DNA of 64,000 nt from Lysinibacillus composti (GCF_016908465.1 NZ_JAFBDY010000001.1:682001-746000), one strand, 5' to 3'. Shown: positions 43,817 to 53,315, numbered from the stretch's first letter. A program made the numbers and translations. The notes: generated by a model from the sequence alone, not told the origin.

Positions 43817-43851
43817 GAAGGTACTTTCCTTTTAAGGGAAGTGCCTTTTTC
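43817..43851 (+). terminator. Rho-independent terminator
   Basis: AAGGTACTTTCC pairs with GGGAAGTGCCTT over TTTTAA, followed by TTT. Confidence 0.82.
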
Positions 43852-44027
43852 ATTCATCTTTTCTTGTTCAAACATTCGAAATATCATAGCTCTGTATACA
43901 TATTTTCAATCATTCAACATATTCATAGACTAACTGCTATAAATTCCTAGTGAAAAGATATAATTTTCAGTAAATTTCATTTATACTAAATTTATATCCT
44001 AAATTATGTAATTGAGGAGGCAGTCTA

Positions 44028-44843
44028 ATGTCGTTACAATTTGATCATATTGTTCATTACGTATTTGAACCGAAAGAAATGACAAAAGAATTAAGTGACG
44101 TAGGGATTCAAAATCGGTATGGTGGAGAACACGATAAAGGTGGGACTTTTAATACATTAAGTTATTTTGGCTTAAAGTATATTGAATATTTGGGAATAAA
44201 AGATGACCAATCGTTTGAAGAAAATATCCCTCATATTAAAAAATATAGCTTGTTATCTCATTTAGTGGATAGACGAGATCGGGAAGGTTTTATAACGATG
44301 GCTCTTCGTTCGCATAATCTTCTTGATTTGGCGAATAGTTTAAGAGAAAAGGGTGTATCGGCAAATGGTCCATTTCCATTAAGTCGTAAAACTCCTGAAG
44401 GAACGATCTTAAGTTGGGAACTATTGTATGCAGGTGAAGATGATCTTGAAATCCCACTGCCATTTTTTATCGATTGGGGAGTGTCGGATGAAGAACGTAG
44501 AAAAGACCTAAAAGAAACGGGTCTTATAACAAATCATTCAAAAGGCAATCTTGAAATCTCTACTGTTATTTTTGCTGTTCATTCTTTTGATCAATCCTTT
44601 GAAAAGTGGAAAACTTACTTGGCATTAGAGGAAATTGAAGCAGAAAGTAACCTTAATGAAGATGTAGAATGCCGTACGTTGGCACTTGGAGATACAAACC
44701 TACAATTTGTGAAACCTCTTGGAGAAGGCCGGATTCAATCATTCTTATTAAATCATGGTCCTGGCATTTATCAATTACAATTTAGCGGTGCAAATGAACA
44801 AGAAGAATTTGTGTTACATAATGCAAATTATAGATTTCTTTAA
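44028..44843 (+). CDS. VOC family (glyoxalase-like domain) protein
   Basis: A 271-residue protein of the glyoxalase-like vicinal oxygen chelate group: FDHIVHYVFEPKEM at the N-terminus, GGTFNTLSYFGLKYIEYLG (about residues 38-57), and a second half with similar layout. GAGGAGG ribosome-binding site. It precedes an M20 amidohydrolase by 45 bases, so both are probably one operon. Reaction unknown. Confidence 0.8.
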   Translation: MSLQFDHIVHYVFEPKEMTKELSDVGIQNRYGGEHDKGGTFNTLSYFGLKYIEYLGIKDDQSFEENIPHIKKYSLLSHLVDRRDREGFITMALRSHNLLDLANSLREKGVSANGPFPLSRKTPEGTILSWELLYAGEDDLEIPLPFFIDWGVSDEERRKDLKETGLITNHSKGNLEISTVIFAVHSFDQSFEKWKTYLALEEIEAESNLNEDVECRTLALGDTNLQFVKPLGEGRIQSFLLNHGPGIYQLQFSGANEQEEFVLHNANYRFL

Positions 44844-44888
44844 ATTTCATTCAAATAATTTTGATTTTTAAAATTAGGAGGGAACATT

Positions 44889-46067
44889 TTGGAAAATACG
44901 CTTCTTAACACTCAAGAATTACTAAATGATTTAAAAGATGAAATCATCTCGAACCGTCGTTACTTACACCAACATCCTGAATTATCTTTTGAAGAAAAAG
45001 AAACATCAAGTTTTATAGAAACTAAACTAATAGAATATGGATTTGAACAAATCGAACATTATGGCAAATACGGATTAGTTGGACGATTAAAGGGAAACCT
45101 GCCTGGTCCGACTGTTGCGCTTCGGGCAGATTTTGATGCCCTTCCAATCCAAGACCAAAAAGATACACCCTATAAATCGAAAGTCGATGGCAAAATGCAT
45201 GCTTGTGGACATGATGGACATACGGCTGCATTGTTAGGTGTAAGTAAGGTGCTAAAACAAGTGGAAGATCAACTTAAAGGTAATGTTCTTGTATTATTCC
45301 AACCAGCCGAAGAAAAACCTCCCGGCGGAGCGAAATTTATGATTGAAGATGGTGTATTGGATGAAGTCGATGTAATTTTTGGGGCACATTTAGATACGAG
45401 TAGTCCGGTTGGTACCGTTTCCGTTGGTAGTGGTTATCAAATGGCCGCAGCTGATCATTTTAAAATTGAAATCAAAGGTCAGGGTGGACATGGAGCATAC
45501 CCACATCAAACTGTTGATAGTATTGTTATTGGAACAACAGTTGTAAATAGTTTACAACAAATTGTCAGCCGAAAAGTAAATCCTCAACAGGCAGCGGTCG
45601 TAACAGTTGGAACATTTCATGCGGGTCAAGCCTTTAATGTCATTCCAGATTCTGTTGTGATTGAAGGAACTGTGCGAACGTTTGAAGAAGATGTGCAAAA
45701 TTTAGTAGAACAAGAGATTCATGCAATTTCAACGGGAATTGCTCAATCATTTGGTGCAGAGGCAACAGTAACTTACGAAAAGGGATATCCTTCTTTATAT
45801 AATCATGTGAACGAAACAGAAATTGTTAGAGAAGCAGTGAGTGAAATATTTGGTGAAAATGTACGACCGATGAAATCAACAATGGGTGCTGAAGACTTTG
45901 CCTTTTATTTAAAGAAAACACCAGGGAGCTTCTTTAAAGTAGGGGCGCGTAATCAAGATCCAAAAACTCAATTTCCTCATCATCATCCTTCCTTTGATTT
46001 TGATGAAGAAGCGTTAATTAATACTGGTAAATCATTCCTTGCAATTTTGAATAAGTATGTATTTTAA
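44889..46067 (+). CDS. M20 family metallo-amidohydrolase (second)
   Basis: A 392-residue M20D hydrolase with ALRADFDALPIQDQ, MHACGHDGHTAALL (about residues 105-118), PAEEKPPGGAKFM, GGHGAYPHQTVDS and a final FPHHHPSFDFDEEAL. TTG start with AGGAGGG. Similar in design to the enzyme at 39885 but clearly diverged, so they likely act on different N-acyl or amide substrates. Confidence 0.94.
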   Translation: MENTLLNTQELLNDLKDEIISNRRYLHQHPELSFEEKETSSFIETKLIEYGFEQIEHYGKYGLVGRLKGNLPGPTVALRADFDALPIQDQKDTPYKSKVDGKMHACGHDGHTAALLGVSKVLKQVEDQLKGNVLVLFQPAEEKPPGGAKFMIEDGVLDEVDVIFGAHLDTSSPVGTVSVGSGYQMAAADHFKIEIKGQGGHGAYPHQTVDSIVIGTTVVNSLQQIVSRKVNPQQAAVVTVGTFHAGQAFNVIPDSVVIEGTVRTFEEDVQNLVEQEIHAISTGIAQSFGAEATVTYEKGYPSLYNHVNETEIVREAVSEIFGENVRPMKSTMGAEDFAFYLKKTPGSFFKVGARNQDPKTQFPHHHPSFDFDEEALINTGKSFLAILNKYVF

Positions 46068-46072
46068 ATTGG

Positions 46073-46110
46073 AAGCGGACTCCAACAATTTAGGAGTCCG
46101 CTTTCTTTTA
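46073..46110. terminator. Shared terminator of convergent genes
   Basis: AAGCGGACTCC pairs with GGAGTCCGCTT over AACAATTTA with T residues on the plus side; lies between the M20 gene and the oppositely oriented flavin enzyme. Confidence 0.85.
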
Positions 46111-46113
46111 TCT

Positions 46114-47235
46114 TTAAGCAATCGGGAACCAACCTGGTGTATTAACGATTGCGTTCCATAATGGGTCTGGTACGACTAGTTCTTCTTGCTTGTCCTTGTG
46201 GAGTTTCGTCATAATTTCATCTTTTTTACCTTCTGCTACTTTTTGAACCCAATCAGGATCGATAATAAGTTCTCTTCCTAATGCAATGAGTGCAACTCCT
46301 GAAGATAATGCTTTTTTCGCATCTTCAGCAGTATAAATTGATCCAACACCAATCAGAGGCACGCGATTATTAATTGCTTCAAGTATATAATCTATGCGCG
46401 TTTTTGATAAATCCTCTACACCTCTTCTTGGCAGGGAGAAGAATTCATTTAAAGACACATGTAAATATGTTAAGTCTTTGTCTGCTAAACGATCAACTAA
46501 AGCTAATGTTTCTTTCATTGTAATGCCAGGTGTCTCTGCTTCCTCTGGTGAAAAACGATACCCGACAATAAAGGAGGAGTCCGCATGCGTTTCAACTGCT
46601 TTTTTCACTTCATCCACAATCGCTAAAGGGAAGGTCATTCGTTTTTCTAAACTACCACCATAGCGATCTTCGCGACGATTAGAGTGAGGAGAAAAGAATT
46701 GTTGGAGCAAATATCCATTGGCACCATGGATTTCAACACCATCGAAGCCTGCTTCAATTGCGCGACGAGTTGTTTCACCGAAAGCATGAATAATCTCTTC
46801 TATTTCTGACTCAGTTAGGGCTCTTGGTATATTTGTTGAATTTGTTGCAGCTACTTCACTAGCACTTACAATCTCCCCGTTTGGCACGAGTTCTGTGGGA
46901 CACATTCTTCCTCCATGGAAAATTTGAAGAATGGCCTTTGCACCTTGTTCTTTAATGGCTGTGGCTAATTGCTTTAAACTTGGAATCATTTCATCGCGGT
47001 CTCCAGCAAATTCACCATGAAACCCTTTTCCGTTCGGTGTAACGAAAGTGCATGCTGTAATGACCATGCTGACGCCTTTAGAGCGTCGTGCGTAATAGTT
47101 AACCTCATCCTCTGTGACAGTCCCATCAGGATTCGATGAAAAGTTCGTCATTGGAGCCATCAAGATACGATTCTTCAATTGAGTTCCATTCGGAAAAGTA
47201 TATGGCGATAGTAAATCTTTATATGTGTCATTCAT
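46114..47235 (-). CDS. NADH-dependent flavin oxidoreductase, Old Yellow Enzyme family
   Basis: A 373-residue FMN-binding TIM barrel. ILMAPMTNFSSNPDG (about residues 24-38), LQIFHGGRMCPTEL, DGVEIHGANGYLLQQFFSPHSNRREDRYGGSLEKRM (about 164-199) and VGSIYTAEDAKKAL are classical. Reduces activated C=C bonds of enones or similar. GGAGG ribosome-binding site. Monocistronic on the minus strand. Confidence 0.93.
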   Translation of the reverse strand: MNDTYKDLLSPYTFPNGTQLKNRILMAPMTNFSSNPDGTVTEDEVNYYARRSKGVSMVITACTFVTPNGKGFHGEFAGDRDEMIPSLKQLATAIKEQGAKAILQIFHGGRMCPTELVPNGEIVSASEVAATNSTNIPRALTESEIEEIIHAFGETTRRAIEAGFDGVEIHGANGYLLQQFFSPHSNRREDRYGGSLEKRMTFPLAIVDEVKKAVETHADSSFIVGYRFSPEEAETPGITMKETLALVDRLADKDLTYLHVSLNEFFSLPRRGVEDLSKTRIDYILEAINNRVPLIGVGSIYTAEDAKKALSSGVALIALGRELIIDPDWVQKVAEGKKDEIMTKLHKDKQEELVVPDPLWNAIVNTPGWFPIA

Positions 47236-47379
47236 TCTTTTTCCTCCTTTGATAGCGTAAAATTCTTAAAACAACTCCGCTTTTATTATGTAATGAATAA
47301 ACTGCATTTAAACGGTAAACACAGAGCTAGTCTCGGTTTGCTTTTCTTGATGTAAGCTTTAATTATAAATGAACAATAT

Positions 47380-47408
47380 AAAAAGATCTCCTAAGAGACC
47401 TTTTAAAA
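47380..47408. terminator. Terminator-like hairpin
   Basis: AAAAGATCTC and GAGACCTTTT pair with one mismatch around CTAA. It lies downstream of the small gene at 47467 on the minus strand. Confidence 0.5.
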
Positions 47409-47466
47409 AGAAGGATATTAATTCGGGGATTGAATGATAGAAGTGACTGAAAGGTGGAGCATTAAA

Positions 47467-47607
47467 TCAATCGTTAATTTGATTGTTTTGGACTTCGATT
47501 TTCTTTAGAGCACGTTCGAAGTTTTGTTCTTGTGAGATTTCTTCACGACTTTTACTATTCTTTGGTTTTTTCATTTTTCTAAACGTTGTTTTGCCTTTCT
47601 TTGCCAT
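47467..47607 (-). CDS. Small basic protein (46 aa), unknown
   Basis: ATG at 47607 preceded by GAGGTGAAACATC gives a Lys-rich N-terminus (MAKKGKTTFRKMKKPKN) and an acidic/Gln-rich C-terminus ending KKIEVQNNQIND. Too short for usual ORF cut-offs, but it has a good ribosome-binding site, biased composition and a terminator-like hairpin after it. No family recognised; composition recalls small spore or RNA-binding proteins. Confidence 0.6.
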   Translation of the reverse strand: MAKKGKTTFRKMKKPKNSKSREEISQEQNFERALKKIEVQNNQIND

Positions 47608-47619
47608 GATGTTTCACCT

Positions 47620-47640
47620 CCGCACGGTTATTTTGTGCGG
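47620..47640 (-). promoter_or_regulatory. Leader hairpin next to ribosome-binding site
   Basis: Perfect stem CCGCAC/GTGCGG with a nine-base AT loop, directly adjoining the AGGTG ribosome-binding site of the 46-residue gene on the minus strand. Could modulate its translation. Confidence 0.4.
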
Positions 47641-47770
47641 AAAGAAAAAAGAAATGCTCCGAATAATTTTTTTGTAATTGTGCAAAGATCAATTTTATTT
47701 CGTTCAACTAATTATTTCGCCCTCGCTAGTTGTCCGAATCGTCATTTACTAGATAAAGGAGGCAGATCAA

Positions 47771-48283
47771 ATGAGTTCACAGCGTCGTTCAAGTAAAGAT
47801 TGGCAGGATGGTAATCGAAACGATCGGTTTGACAATGATGTGATCATTGATCGCAATTCGCTTATTATTGAGCAAAACTTTTGTGTGAATGCGATTGTTG
47901 GGGGGGAACGAACGTTAATTATAGAAGAAGTACCGCATGAAGATGAATTATTAACAAGTGGTGAATCATCGATGTTTGAAGAGAAAATAGAAACAGCTAA
48001 CGATGATGTAACCATTCGTCAAAGTTATACGTTGATTTATCGAGCACCCTCAGAACCCATTCGTGCTTCACTCCTCATGACCGTTATTGCAAAAAACCAG
48101 TCCGAAAACGATGTGTTAATTAGTATAGAAGATGCTGAAGGCGAGTTAGTGGAAGAGGTAATCCCAACCAAATCTGAACTCGCGTTAACCATTCAAAATG
48201 CAGTCTGTATAAGAGCATTAGCGCTATCTGCAAGCCGTGTACAGTTCTTCATTAGCGCTTTTTATCCAACTAGTCCTATGTAA
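47771..48283 (+). CDS. Hypothetical protein (170 aa), beta-rich
   Basis: GGAGG eight bases before the ATG. Hydrophilic N-terminus (SSQRRSSKDWQDGNRNDRFDND) followed by alternating hydrophobic patterns with many Val/Ile/Thr, suggesting a beta fold, and a C-terminal AVCIRALALSASRVQFFIS. No signal peptide. Two cysteines. Family not recognised; the sequence style would fit a spore surface protein, but this is only a guess. Confidence 0.55.
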   Translation: MSSQRRSSKDWQDGNRNDRFDNDVIIDRNSLIIEQNFCVNAIVGGERTLIIEEVPHEDELLTSGESSMFEEKIETANDDVTIRQSYTLIYRAPSEPIRASLLMTVIAKNQSENDVLISIEDAEGELVEEVIPTKSELALTIQNAVCIRALALSASRVQFFISAFYPTSPM

Positions 48284-48433
48284 GAAGGCACTTATCAATA
48301 GGTGCTTTTTTATTTTGAGTTCAATTTCAATAACTAAAATCATGAACTAAATTCGAAGTACATAAAGTAATAGGTAAAACTTTTGGGACAAACTTGAAGT
48401 CAAATCATTCAATATCTGAATGGAGTGAGTGTT

Positions 48434-48931
48434 ATGAAAGAGGAACTAATCCGTTTATTTGATTATCACGTATGGGCGAATGAAAGAATTAAACAACATC
48501 TCAAGAATTTATCAGAAGATATTTTGCTTCAAAAAGTAAATAGTGTTTTTCCCACTATAGCTGAAACGATTGGTCATATCATTACGGCAGATGAAACATG
48601 GTACTTAAGAATGCAAGGGAAGGGCGACCATATAAAGTCTATTCAACCAAAGCGAATCTATTCTGTTGATGATATTGTTTTTGAATCAACAAGTTTATAT
48701 GCAGAACTTCGCAAATTTCTTTTGGACGCTGATTTTGATGATCAAATCGTCTACCAAAACACAAAAGGCGAACAGTTTAATAATAGGATATCTGAAATAG
48801 TCCAACATATTGTGAATCATGGGACATACCACCGCGGAAATATTGCCGCGATGATTCGTCAGCAAGGGCATCGGGGTATTTCAACTGATTATATTCAATA
48901 CATTCGAACACTGCAGAAGAATCAAATCTAA
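48434..48931 (+). CDS. DinB family protein
   Basis: A 165-residue four-helix-bundle protein of the DinB/YfiT-like metal-binding superfamily. N-terminal LFDYHVWANERI and metal-site histidines in IGHIITADETWYLRM (about residue 44) and IVQHIVNHGTYHRGNIAAMIRQ (about 125-146). Start ATG 48434 with GGAG nine bases before. Members act as thiol-dependent S-transferases or detoxification proteins; not necessarily damage-induced. Confidence 0.9.
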   Translation: MKEELIRLFDYHVWANERIKQHLKNLSEDILLQKVNSVFPTIAETIGHIITADETWYLRMQGKGDHIKSIQPKRIYSVDDIVFESTSLYAELRKFLLDADFDDQIVYQNTKGEQFNNRISEIVQHIVNHGTYHRGNIAAMIRQQGHRGISTDYIQYIRTLQKNQI

Positions 48932-48998
48932 AAGTCTTGCTCTTGTCAATGCTTCCAATTTGATAAAAAGTGAAAACACCGCTCAGTACCCAAATGAA

Positions 48999-49038
48999 CG
49001 GGGTTTTATTGCTATTAAATGAAAAACCCCGATCTTTT
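48999..49038. terminator. Terminator-like hairpin
   Basis: CGGGGTTTT pairs with AAAACCCCG over a 15-base loop, followed by ATCTTTT. Lies between dinB-like and tetR-like genes. Confidence 0.6.
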
Positions 49039-49141
49039 AACGATAAACTTAAGCCAATTAGAAAGTTTAACGAAACGCATTTCCTCTTCTATAAGTCACC
49101 GATTTATCTACATTGGTTATTCCCTAAATGTAAAACAACGC

Positions 49142-50035
49142 TTACTTCTTCTTTTGTTCATTTCTCAAAAACAGCCAAAATGAATTGGCGATTTCCCGTG
49201 CTTCTGCTTCATGTGGCGTGCCAAGAAACACTTTTGTTAATGACATTAGAATCGATTCTAATACAAATAATTTTAATTGAGGTTCTTTTAAAACCTGCAA
49301 TAAATGATGAGCAATTTCGATGGCACTTTCAGGATCTGTCTCATTTAGCTTGTCTACCAAACCGGTTAATTGATTGATGAGTGTTTCTTTTGTCACCGTT
49401 CTATAGGCTAACTTCGTTTTCATCTTGTCAAAGATTTCACTTGTAATATTTAATTCATCGCTTTTTTTCATAAGTGGGAGAATGGCTTCGATATTACGAA
49501 TCGACATTTTTACAATTTGTTCTGGTGAAGGAAATTTCCCGAGTACAATGACAATTGTGCGCATGGTCTGATGCATCATGCCCAATACTAATGTTGCGCA
49601 TTCATAAGAGTAAGGTTCAATTTCATTACCGAAAACATCTGTTAGTCGTCTTGCAAGCCATACTGTTTCTTTTAAAAGATGGTGATTTAGTACTTCTTTT
49701 ATTCCTTGATCTGGAACACTGGATAACGATTCGAATATTCTTAATAAATTTGTTTTTCGGTTAACATGAATAATTACACAGATCTGTTCGATCAGAATAT
49801 CGACATTTGAAAGATCTTCATTTAGGCCTATTTCATATCGTCGATTCATTGTTTCTTCTCGAGTTTCTTCGAGAATGGCGATTAAACATTCACTTTTAGA
49901 GTTGAAATGATTGTAAAATGTTCCTTTTGAAATATTTGCAGCATCAATAATGTCCACGATTGACGTATCCATGAAACCCTTTTCAATAAATAGAGTCCTA
50001 GCTGCGCGAATGATTTGTCTCTTACGATTGTTCAT
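49142..50035 (-). CDS. TetR/AcrR family regulator
   Basis: A 297-residue regulator, longer than the usual 190-220 residues. N-terminal helix-turn-helix RQIIRAARTLFIEKGFMDTSIVDIIDAANISKGTFYNHFNSK (residues about 5-46) is canonical; the C-terminal part is extended and helical. Start 50035 with AAGGTGA; the frame continues upstream without a site. Divergent from a DHA2 exporter gene 184 bases away, the arrangement of LmrA/LmrB in Bacillus subtilis, so it is the likely repressor of that pump. Confidence 0.88.
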   Translation of the reverse strand: MNNRKRQIIRAARTLFIEKGFMDTSIVDIIDAANISKGTFYNHFNSKSECLIAILEETREETMNRRYEIGLNEDLSNVDILIEQICVIIHVNRKTNLLRIFESLSSVPDQGIKEVLNHHLLKETVWLARRLTDVFGNEIEPYSYECATLVLGMMHQTMRTIVIVLGKFPSPEQIVKMSIRNIEAILPLMKKSDELNITSEIFDKMKTKLAYRTVTKETLINQLTGLVDKLNETDPESAIEIAHHLLQVLKEPQLKLFVLESILMSLTKVFLGTPHEAEAREIANSFWLFLRNEQKKK

Positions 50036-50219
50036 TTCTTCACCTTTTGTTTTAAATTTTCTCACTTTTATACTCATAGTCTATTATAAAAACCTTTATT
50101 TATCAACGTTTATAAATTTGTTATTTATTTTGTTGATTAAATTAGACTCATGGTATAGAATGGTTAAGCAGTTGTGAAACGAACAAAAATGAAAAATAGA
50201 AAAGAGTGGAATTATATAT

Positions 50220-51752
50220 ATGGAAAGTCAATCTAATAAGCCTCCGTATTTAATGATTGTCATTTTATTCGTTGGGACATTTATTGCCTTTTTAAATAAC
50301 ACATTATTAAATGTGGCATTACCAACGATCATGGTCGATTTTGATGTGTCTTATTCATTAGTACAATGGTTATCAACAGGCTACATGCTAGTAAGTGGTG
50401 TTTTAATACCAGCTTCAGCGTTCTTTATCACAAGATTTAAAACAAAACCTTTATTTATCATTGCGATGTCTATTTTCGCGATCGGTACAATACTTGCGGC
50501 AATTTCACCGAATTTTGGTGTGTTACTTGCAGGTCGTATGATTCAAGCAGTGGGATCTTCAGTAATGGCCCCATTATTAATGAACACAATGTTAATTAGT
50601 TTCCCAGTTGAAAAACGTGGGGCAGCAATGGGTGTATTTGGTTTAGTTATGATTGCAGCGCCAGCAATAGGCCCAACACTATCTGGATTTTTAGTGGAAC
50701 ATTATGATTGGCATATCTTATTTGAAATGATCGTTCCATTTACAATTATTAGTTTAGTTCTAAGTATTTGGAAGTTGGAAAACGTATTACCAAACCGTCC
50801 AGTGACGTTAGATGTTTTCTCTATCGTTCTTTCAACAATCGGTTTTGGCGGTTTATTATATGGATTTAGTATTTCAGGCGATAAAGGCTGGAGTAATCCG
50901 TGGGTATATGGCACAGTGATCATCGGTGCTATTGGAATAGCTTCCTTTATTATCCGTCAATTAAAAATTAAAGATCCACTTTTAGATCTTGAAGTATATA
51001 AACATCCAATGTTCGCGCTAGGTTCAGTTATTTCCGCAGTGCTATCCATGGCATTGACTGCAGGGATGATTTTAACACCAGCATATGTACAAAGTGTTCG
51101 AGGAATTGAACCATTTGACGCTGGGTTAATGATGTTACCAGGTGCACTAGTAATGGCATTTATGTCACCAATTACTGGGAAATTATTCGATAAATTTGGA
51201 CCACGTATATTAGCGGCGATTGGATTAATCATTACAACAATCGCAACATATTACTTATCTAAATTAAATTTAGAAACAAGTACAACGGTGATTGTTGTCA
51301 TTTATACTGTACGTATGTTTGGTATCTCTATGGTTATGATGCCGATTATGACAAATGGTTTGAATCAATTACCTGCTCGTTTAAACCCACATGGTACAGC
51401 TACTAACAATACGGTTCAACAAGTGGCAGGTTCGATTGGTACTGCAATCCTAGTATCTATTATGAACACACGTGCCACATCAACAGGAGAAGATTTAGCT
51501 GCACAAGCCGCAGCAAACCAAACAACACCGATGGGCGAAGAACAAATCGCAGCCCTACAAGCACAAATTGGTCAACAAGCACTTTTAGACGGTATTCAAT
51601 TCTCATTCCTTGTTGCAACAGGAATCACATTACTTGCGTTTGTATTATCATTATTCTTAAAACGTGTTAAGGTAGAGAAAGTAATGAATCAACAGCCTGA
51701 AGCTACTATGAAAGTGGAAAAAAACGTTAATCAAAAACCTAAAACTATATAA
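50220..51752 (+). CDS. MFS drug exporter, DHA2 (EmrB/LmrB) family
   Basis: A 510-residue, 14-helix proton antiporter. Start region FVGTFIAFLNNTLLNVALPTIM (about residues 17-38), WLSTGYMLVSGVLIPASAFF, motif C-like region GPTLSGFLVEHYDWHILFEM (about 155-174). GAGTGG ribosome-binding site. Probably exports lipophilic drugs such as lincosamides or dyes; controlled by the divergent TetR protein. Confidence 0.93.
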   Translation: MESQSNKPPYLMIVILFVGTFIAFLNNTLLNVALPTIMVDFDVSYSLVQWLSTGYMLVSGVLIPASAFFITRFKTKPLFIIAMSIFAIGTILAAISPNFGVLLAGRMIQAVGSSVMAPLLMNTMLISFPVEKRGAAMGVFGLVMIAAPAIGPTLSGFLVEHYDWHILFEMIVPFTIISLVLSIWKLENVLPNRPVTLDVFSIVLSTIGFGGLLYGFSISGDKGWSNPWVYGTVIIGAIGIASFIIRQLKIKDPLLDLEVYKHPMFALGSVISAVLSMALTAGMILTPAYVQSVRGIEPFDAGLMMLPGALVMAFMSPITGKLFDKFGPRILAAIGLIITTIATYYLSKLNLETSTTVIVVIYTVRMFGISMVMMPIMTNGLNQLPARLNPHGTATNNTVQQVAGSIGTAILVSIMNTRATSTGEDLAAQAAANQTTPMGEEQIAALQAQIGQQALLDGIQFSFLVATGITLLAFVLSLFLKRVKVEKVMNQQPEATMKVEKNVNQKPKTI

Positions 51753-51766
51753 TAAAAATAATTATT

Positions 51767-51812
51767 GGCTATTCTGCTTAGTAAAGAACTAAGTAGGATA
51801 GCTTTATTTTTT
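51767..51812 (+). terminator. Rho-independent terminator
   Basis: GCTATTCTGCTTAGT pairs with ACTAAGTAGGATAGC (one G-U/mismatch) over AAAGA, followed by TTTATTTTTT. Confidence 0.88.
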
Positions 51813-51916
51813 GGCCGAAATCTTGGGCAATCAAAATAAAAGTACACAGTATTATTTAAAGGGTTTCAATACTATGATAAAGTTACATCAATAAATGTTA
51901 GAAAGGGGATTTCAAT

Positions 51917-51973
51917 ATGAATTCGAAACAAAACATGGAGATTGTAATAGATGGGGAGGGATGTGCAAACTAA
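51917..51973 (+). CDS. Possible 18-codon leader peptide upstream of rsgA paralogue
   Basis: ATG with AAAGGGG nine bases upstream encodes MNSKQNMEIVIDGEGCAN. Its last codons overlap one arm of a hairpin (GGGAGG at 51954 pairing with CCTCCC at 51987). The next gene starts 53 bases later. A regulatory uORF is plausible but not proven. Confidence 0.35.
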   Translation: MNSKQNMEIVIDGEGCAN

Positions 51974-52026
51974 TCTCTGCATAAAACCTCCCGTAAGATC
52001 GAACTGAACTTTAGGAGGCAATTAAA

Positions 52027-53115
52027 TTGAATTTAATCGATATGAAAAATCTAGGACTTACAGAAGATTTACTTCAGGAGTCTACTCTATATAAAAACCT
52101 AACAATTGGAAGAATTTCATCCCAATATAAAAATTCTTATAAAGTAATAACAGAAAAAGGTGAGCTGACGGCCACGATTTCAGGAAAGTTCCATCATTCG
52201 GTTAGTGGAGCATCTGAGTATCCGGCAGTTGGAGATTTTGTAATGGTTACTCACACGGAAAATGTTCATGAAAAAGTGATAATTCATCAGATTCTCACAA
52301 GAAAAAGTGTCTTTGCACGAAAATCTGCAGGCACTACAGCTGATACCCAAGTCGTCGCCACGAACATTGACACCATCTTCATTTGCATGTCGCTCAATAA
52401 CGATTTTAATCTACGTCGACTTGAACGCTATCTTTCCATAGCCTGGGACAGTGGGGCGATCCCAGTTATTGTGTTAACGAAATCAGATTTATGTAATGAA
52501 ATCCAGGGAAGGCTAAATGACATTTCTTCTATAGCATTAGGTGTTGATGTACTCGTTACATCGAGTATTTCCAATGATGGATTTCAATCATTAAAGGACT
52601 ATTTGAAAGAAGGAAAAACAGTTGCATTTATAGGATCATCAGGTGTTGGAAAATCTTCATTGATTAATCGACTTGCAGGCCAAGACATATTCGAAACGAA
52701 TGCTATTCGAAATGACGATAAAGGCCGACACACGACAACGAGACGTGAGTTAATTCCGTTGCCGAATTTAGGTGTTGTGATCGATACACCCGGAATGCGT
52801 GAGTTAGGCATTATTAGTGCCGATTTATCAAAGTCCTTTGCTGATATTGCGGAGCTTGCAACGCGGTGCAGATTTAATGACTGCACCCATAAAAGTGAGC
52901 CAAACTGTGCAGTGCAAAAAGCCATTCAGGATGGTGGTTTGTCACTAGAGCGGTTAGAGAGCTATCGAAAACTTAGTAAGGAAACAAAGTATGATGGTTT
53001 GAATTCCAAAATGATCGAAAAAGAAAAAATTAATGAAATGTTTCAGGGCATGGGTGGCATGAAACAAGCACGAAAATTCATTAAAGAGCAAAACAAGAAA
53101 AAGCATAGATACTAA
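52027..53115 (+). CDS. rsgA: Ribosome small subunit-dependent GTPase A, long paralogue
   Basis: A 362-residue circularly permuted GTPase assisting 30S maturation. Order is OB-fold, then G4 TKSDL (about residues 158-162), G1 GSSGVGKSSL (about 203-212), G2/G3 DKGRHTTTRRELIPL and DTPGMRELG, and a zinc site CRFNDCTHKSEPNCAV (about 278-293). Longer than the typical 290-300-residue Bacillus RsgA, so this is probably the second, accessory copy found in many Bacilli. TTG start with TAGGAGG. Confidence 0.9.
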   Translation: MNLIDMKNLGLTEDLLQESTLYKNLTIGRISSQYKNSYKVITEKGELTATISGKFHHSVSGASEYPAVGDFVMVTHTENVHEKVIIHQILTRKSVFARKSAGTTADTQVVATNIDTIFICMSLNNDFNLRRLERYLSIAWDSGAIPVIVLTKSDLCNEIQGRLNDISSIALGVDVLVTSSISNDGFQSLKDYLKEGKTVAFIGSSGVGKSSLINRLAGQDIFETNAIRNDDKGRHTTTRRELIPLPNLGVVIDTPGMRELGIISADLSKSFADIAELATRCRFNDCTHKSEPNCAVQKAIQDGGLSLERLESYRKLSKETKYDGLNSKMIEKEKINEMFQGMGGMKQARKFIKEQNKKKHRY

Positions 53116-53123
53116 TGTTTACG

Positions 53124-53158
53124 TGAAACCGGTTCAATTTGGAGCCGGTTTCTTTGTT
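53124..53158 (+). terminator. Rho-independent terminator
   Basis: GAAACCGGTTC pairs with GAGCCGGTTTC over AATTTG-type loop, followed by TTTG. Confidence 0.8.
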
Positions 53159-53245
53159 ATGGTGAACCGATGATCGGGAGTTAGAGTTTATCTTAAGCGT
53201 GATAATATATTTATTTTAAATTTATGAAGGTAAATTGTTTTCATA

Positions 53246-53294
53246 AAAAAAGAATTCATTCTGAACAATAAAATTCAAAATGAATTCTTATAAA
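53246..53294. terminator. Terminator downstream of the 81-residue gene
   Basis: AAGAATTCATTCTGAA pairs with TTCAAAATGAATTCTT over CAATAAAA, with A and T tracts on both sides. Best read on the minus strand. Confidence 0.7.
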
Positions 53295-53315
53295 AATACT
53301 AAAAATTAAATGTTT

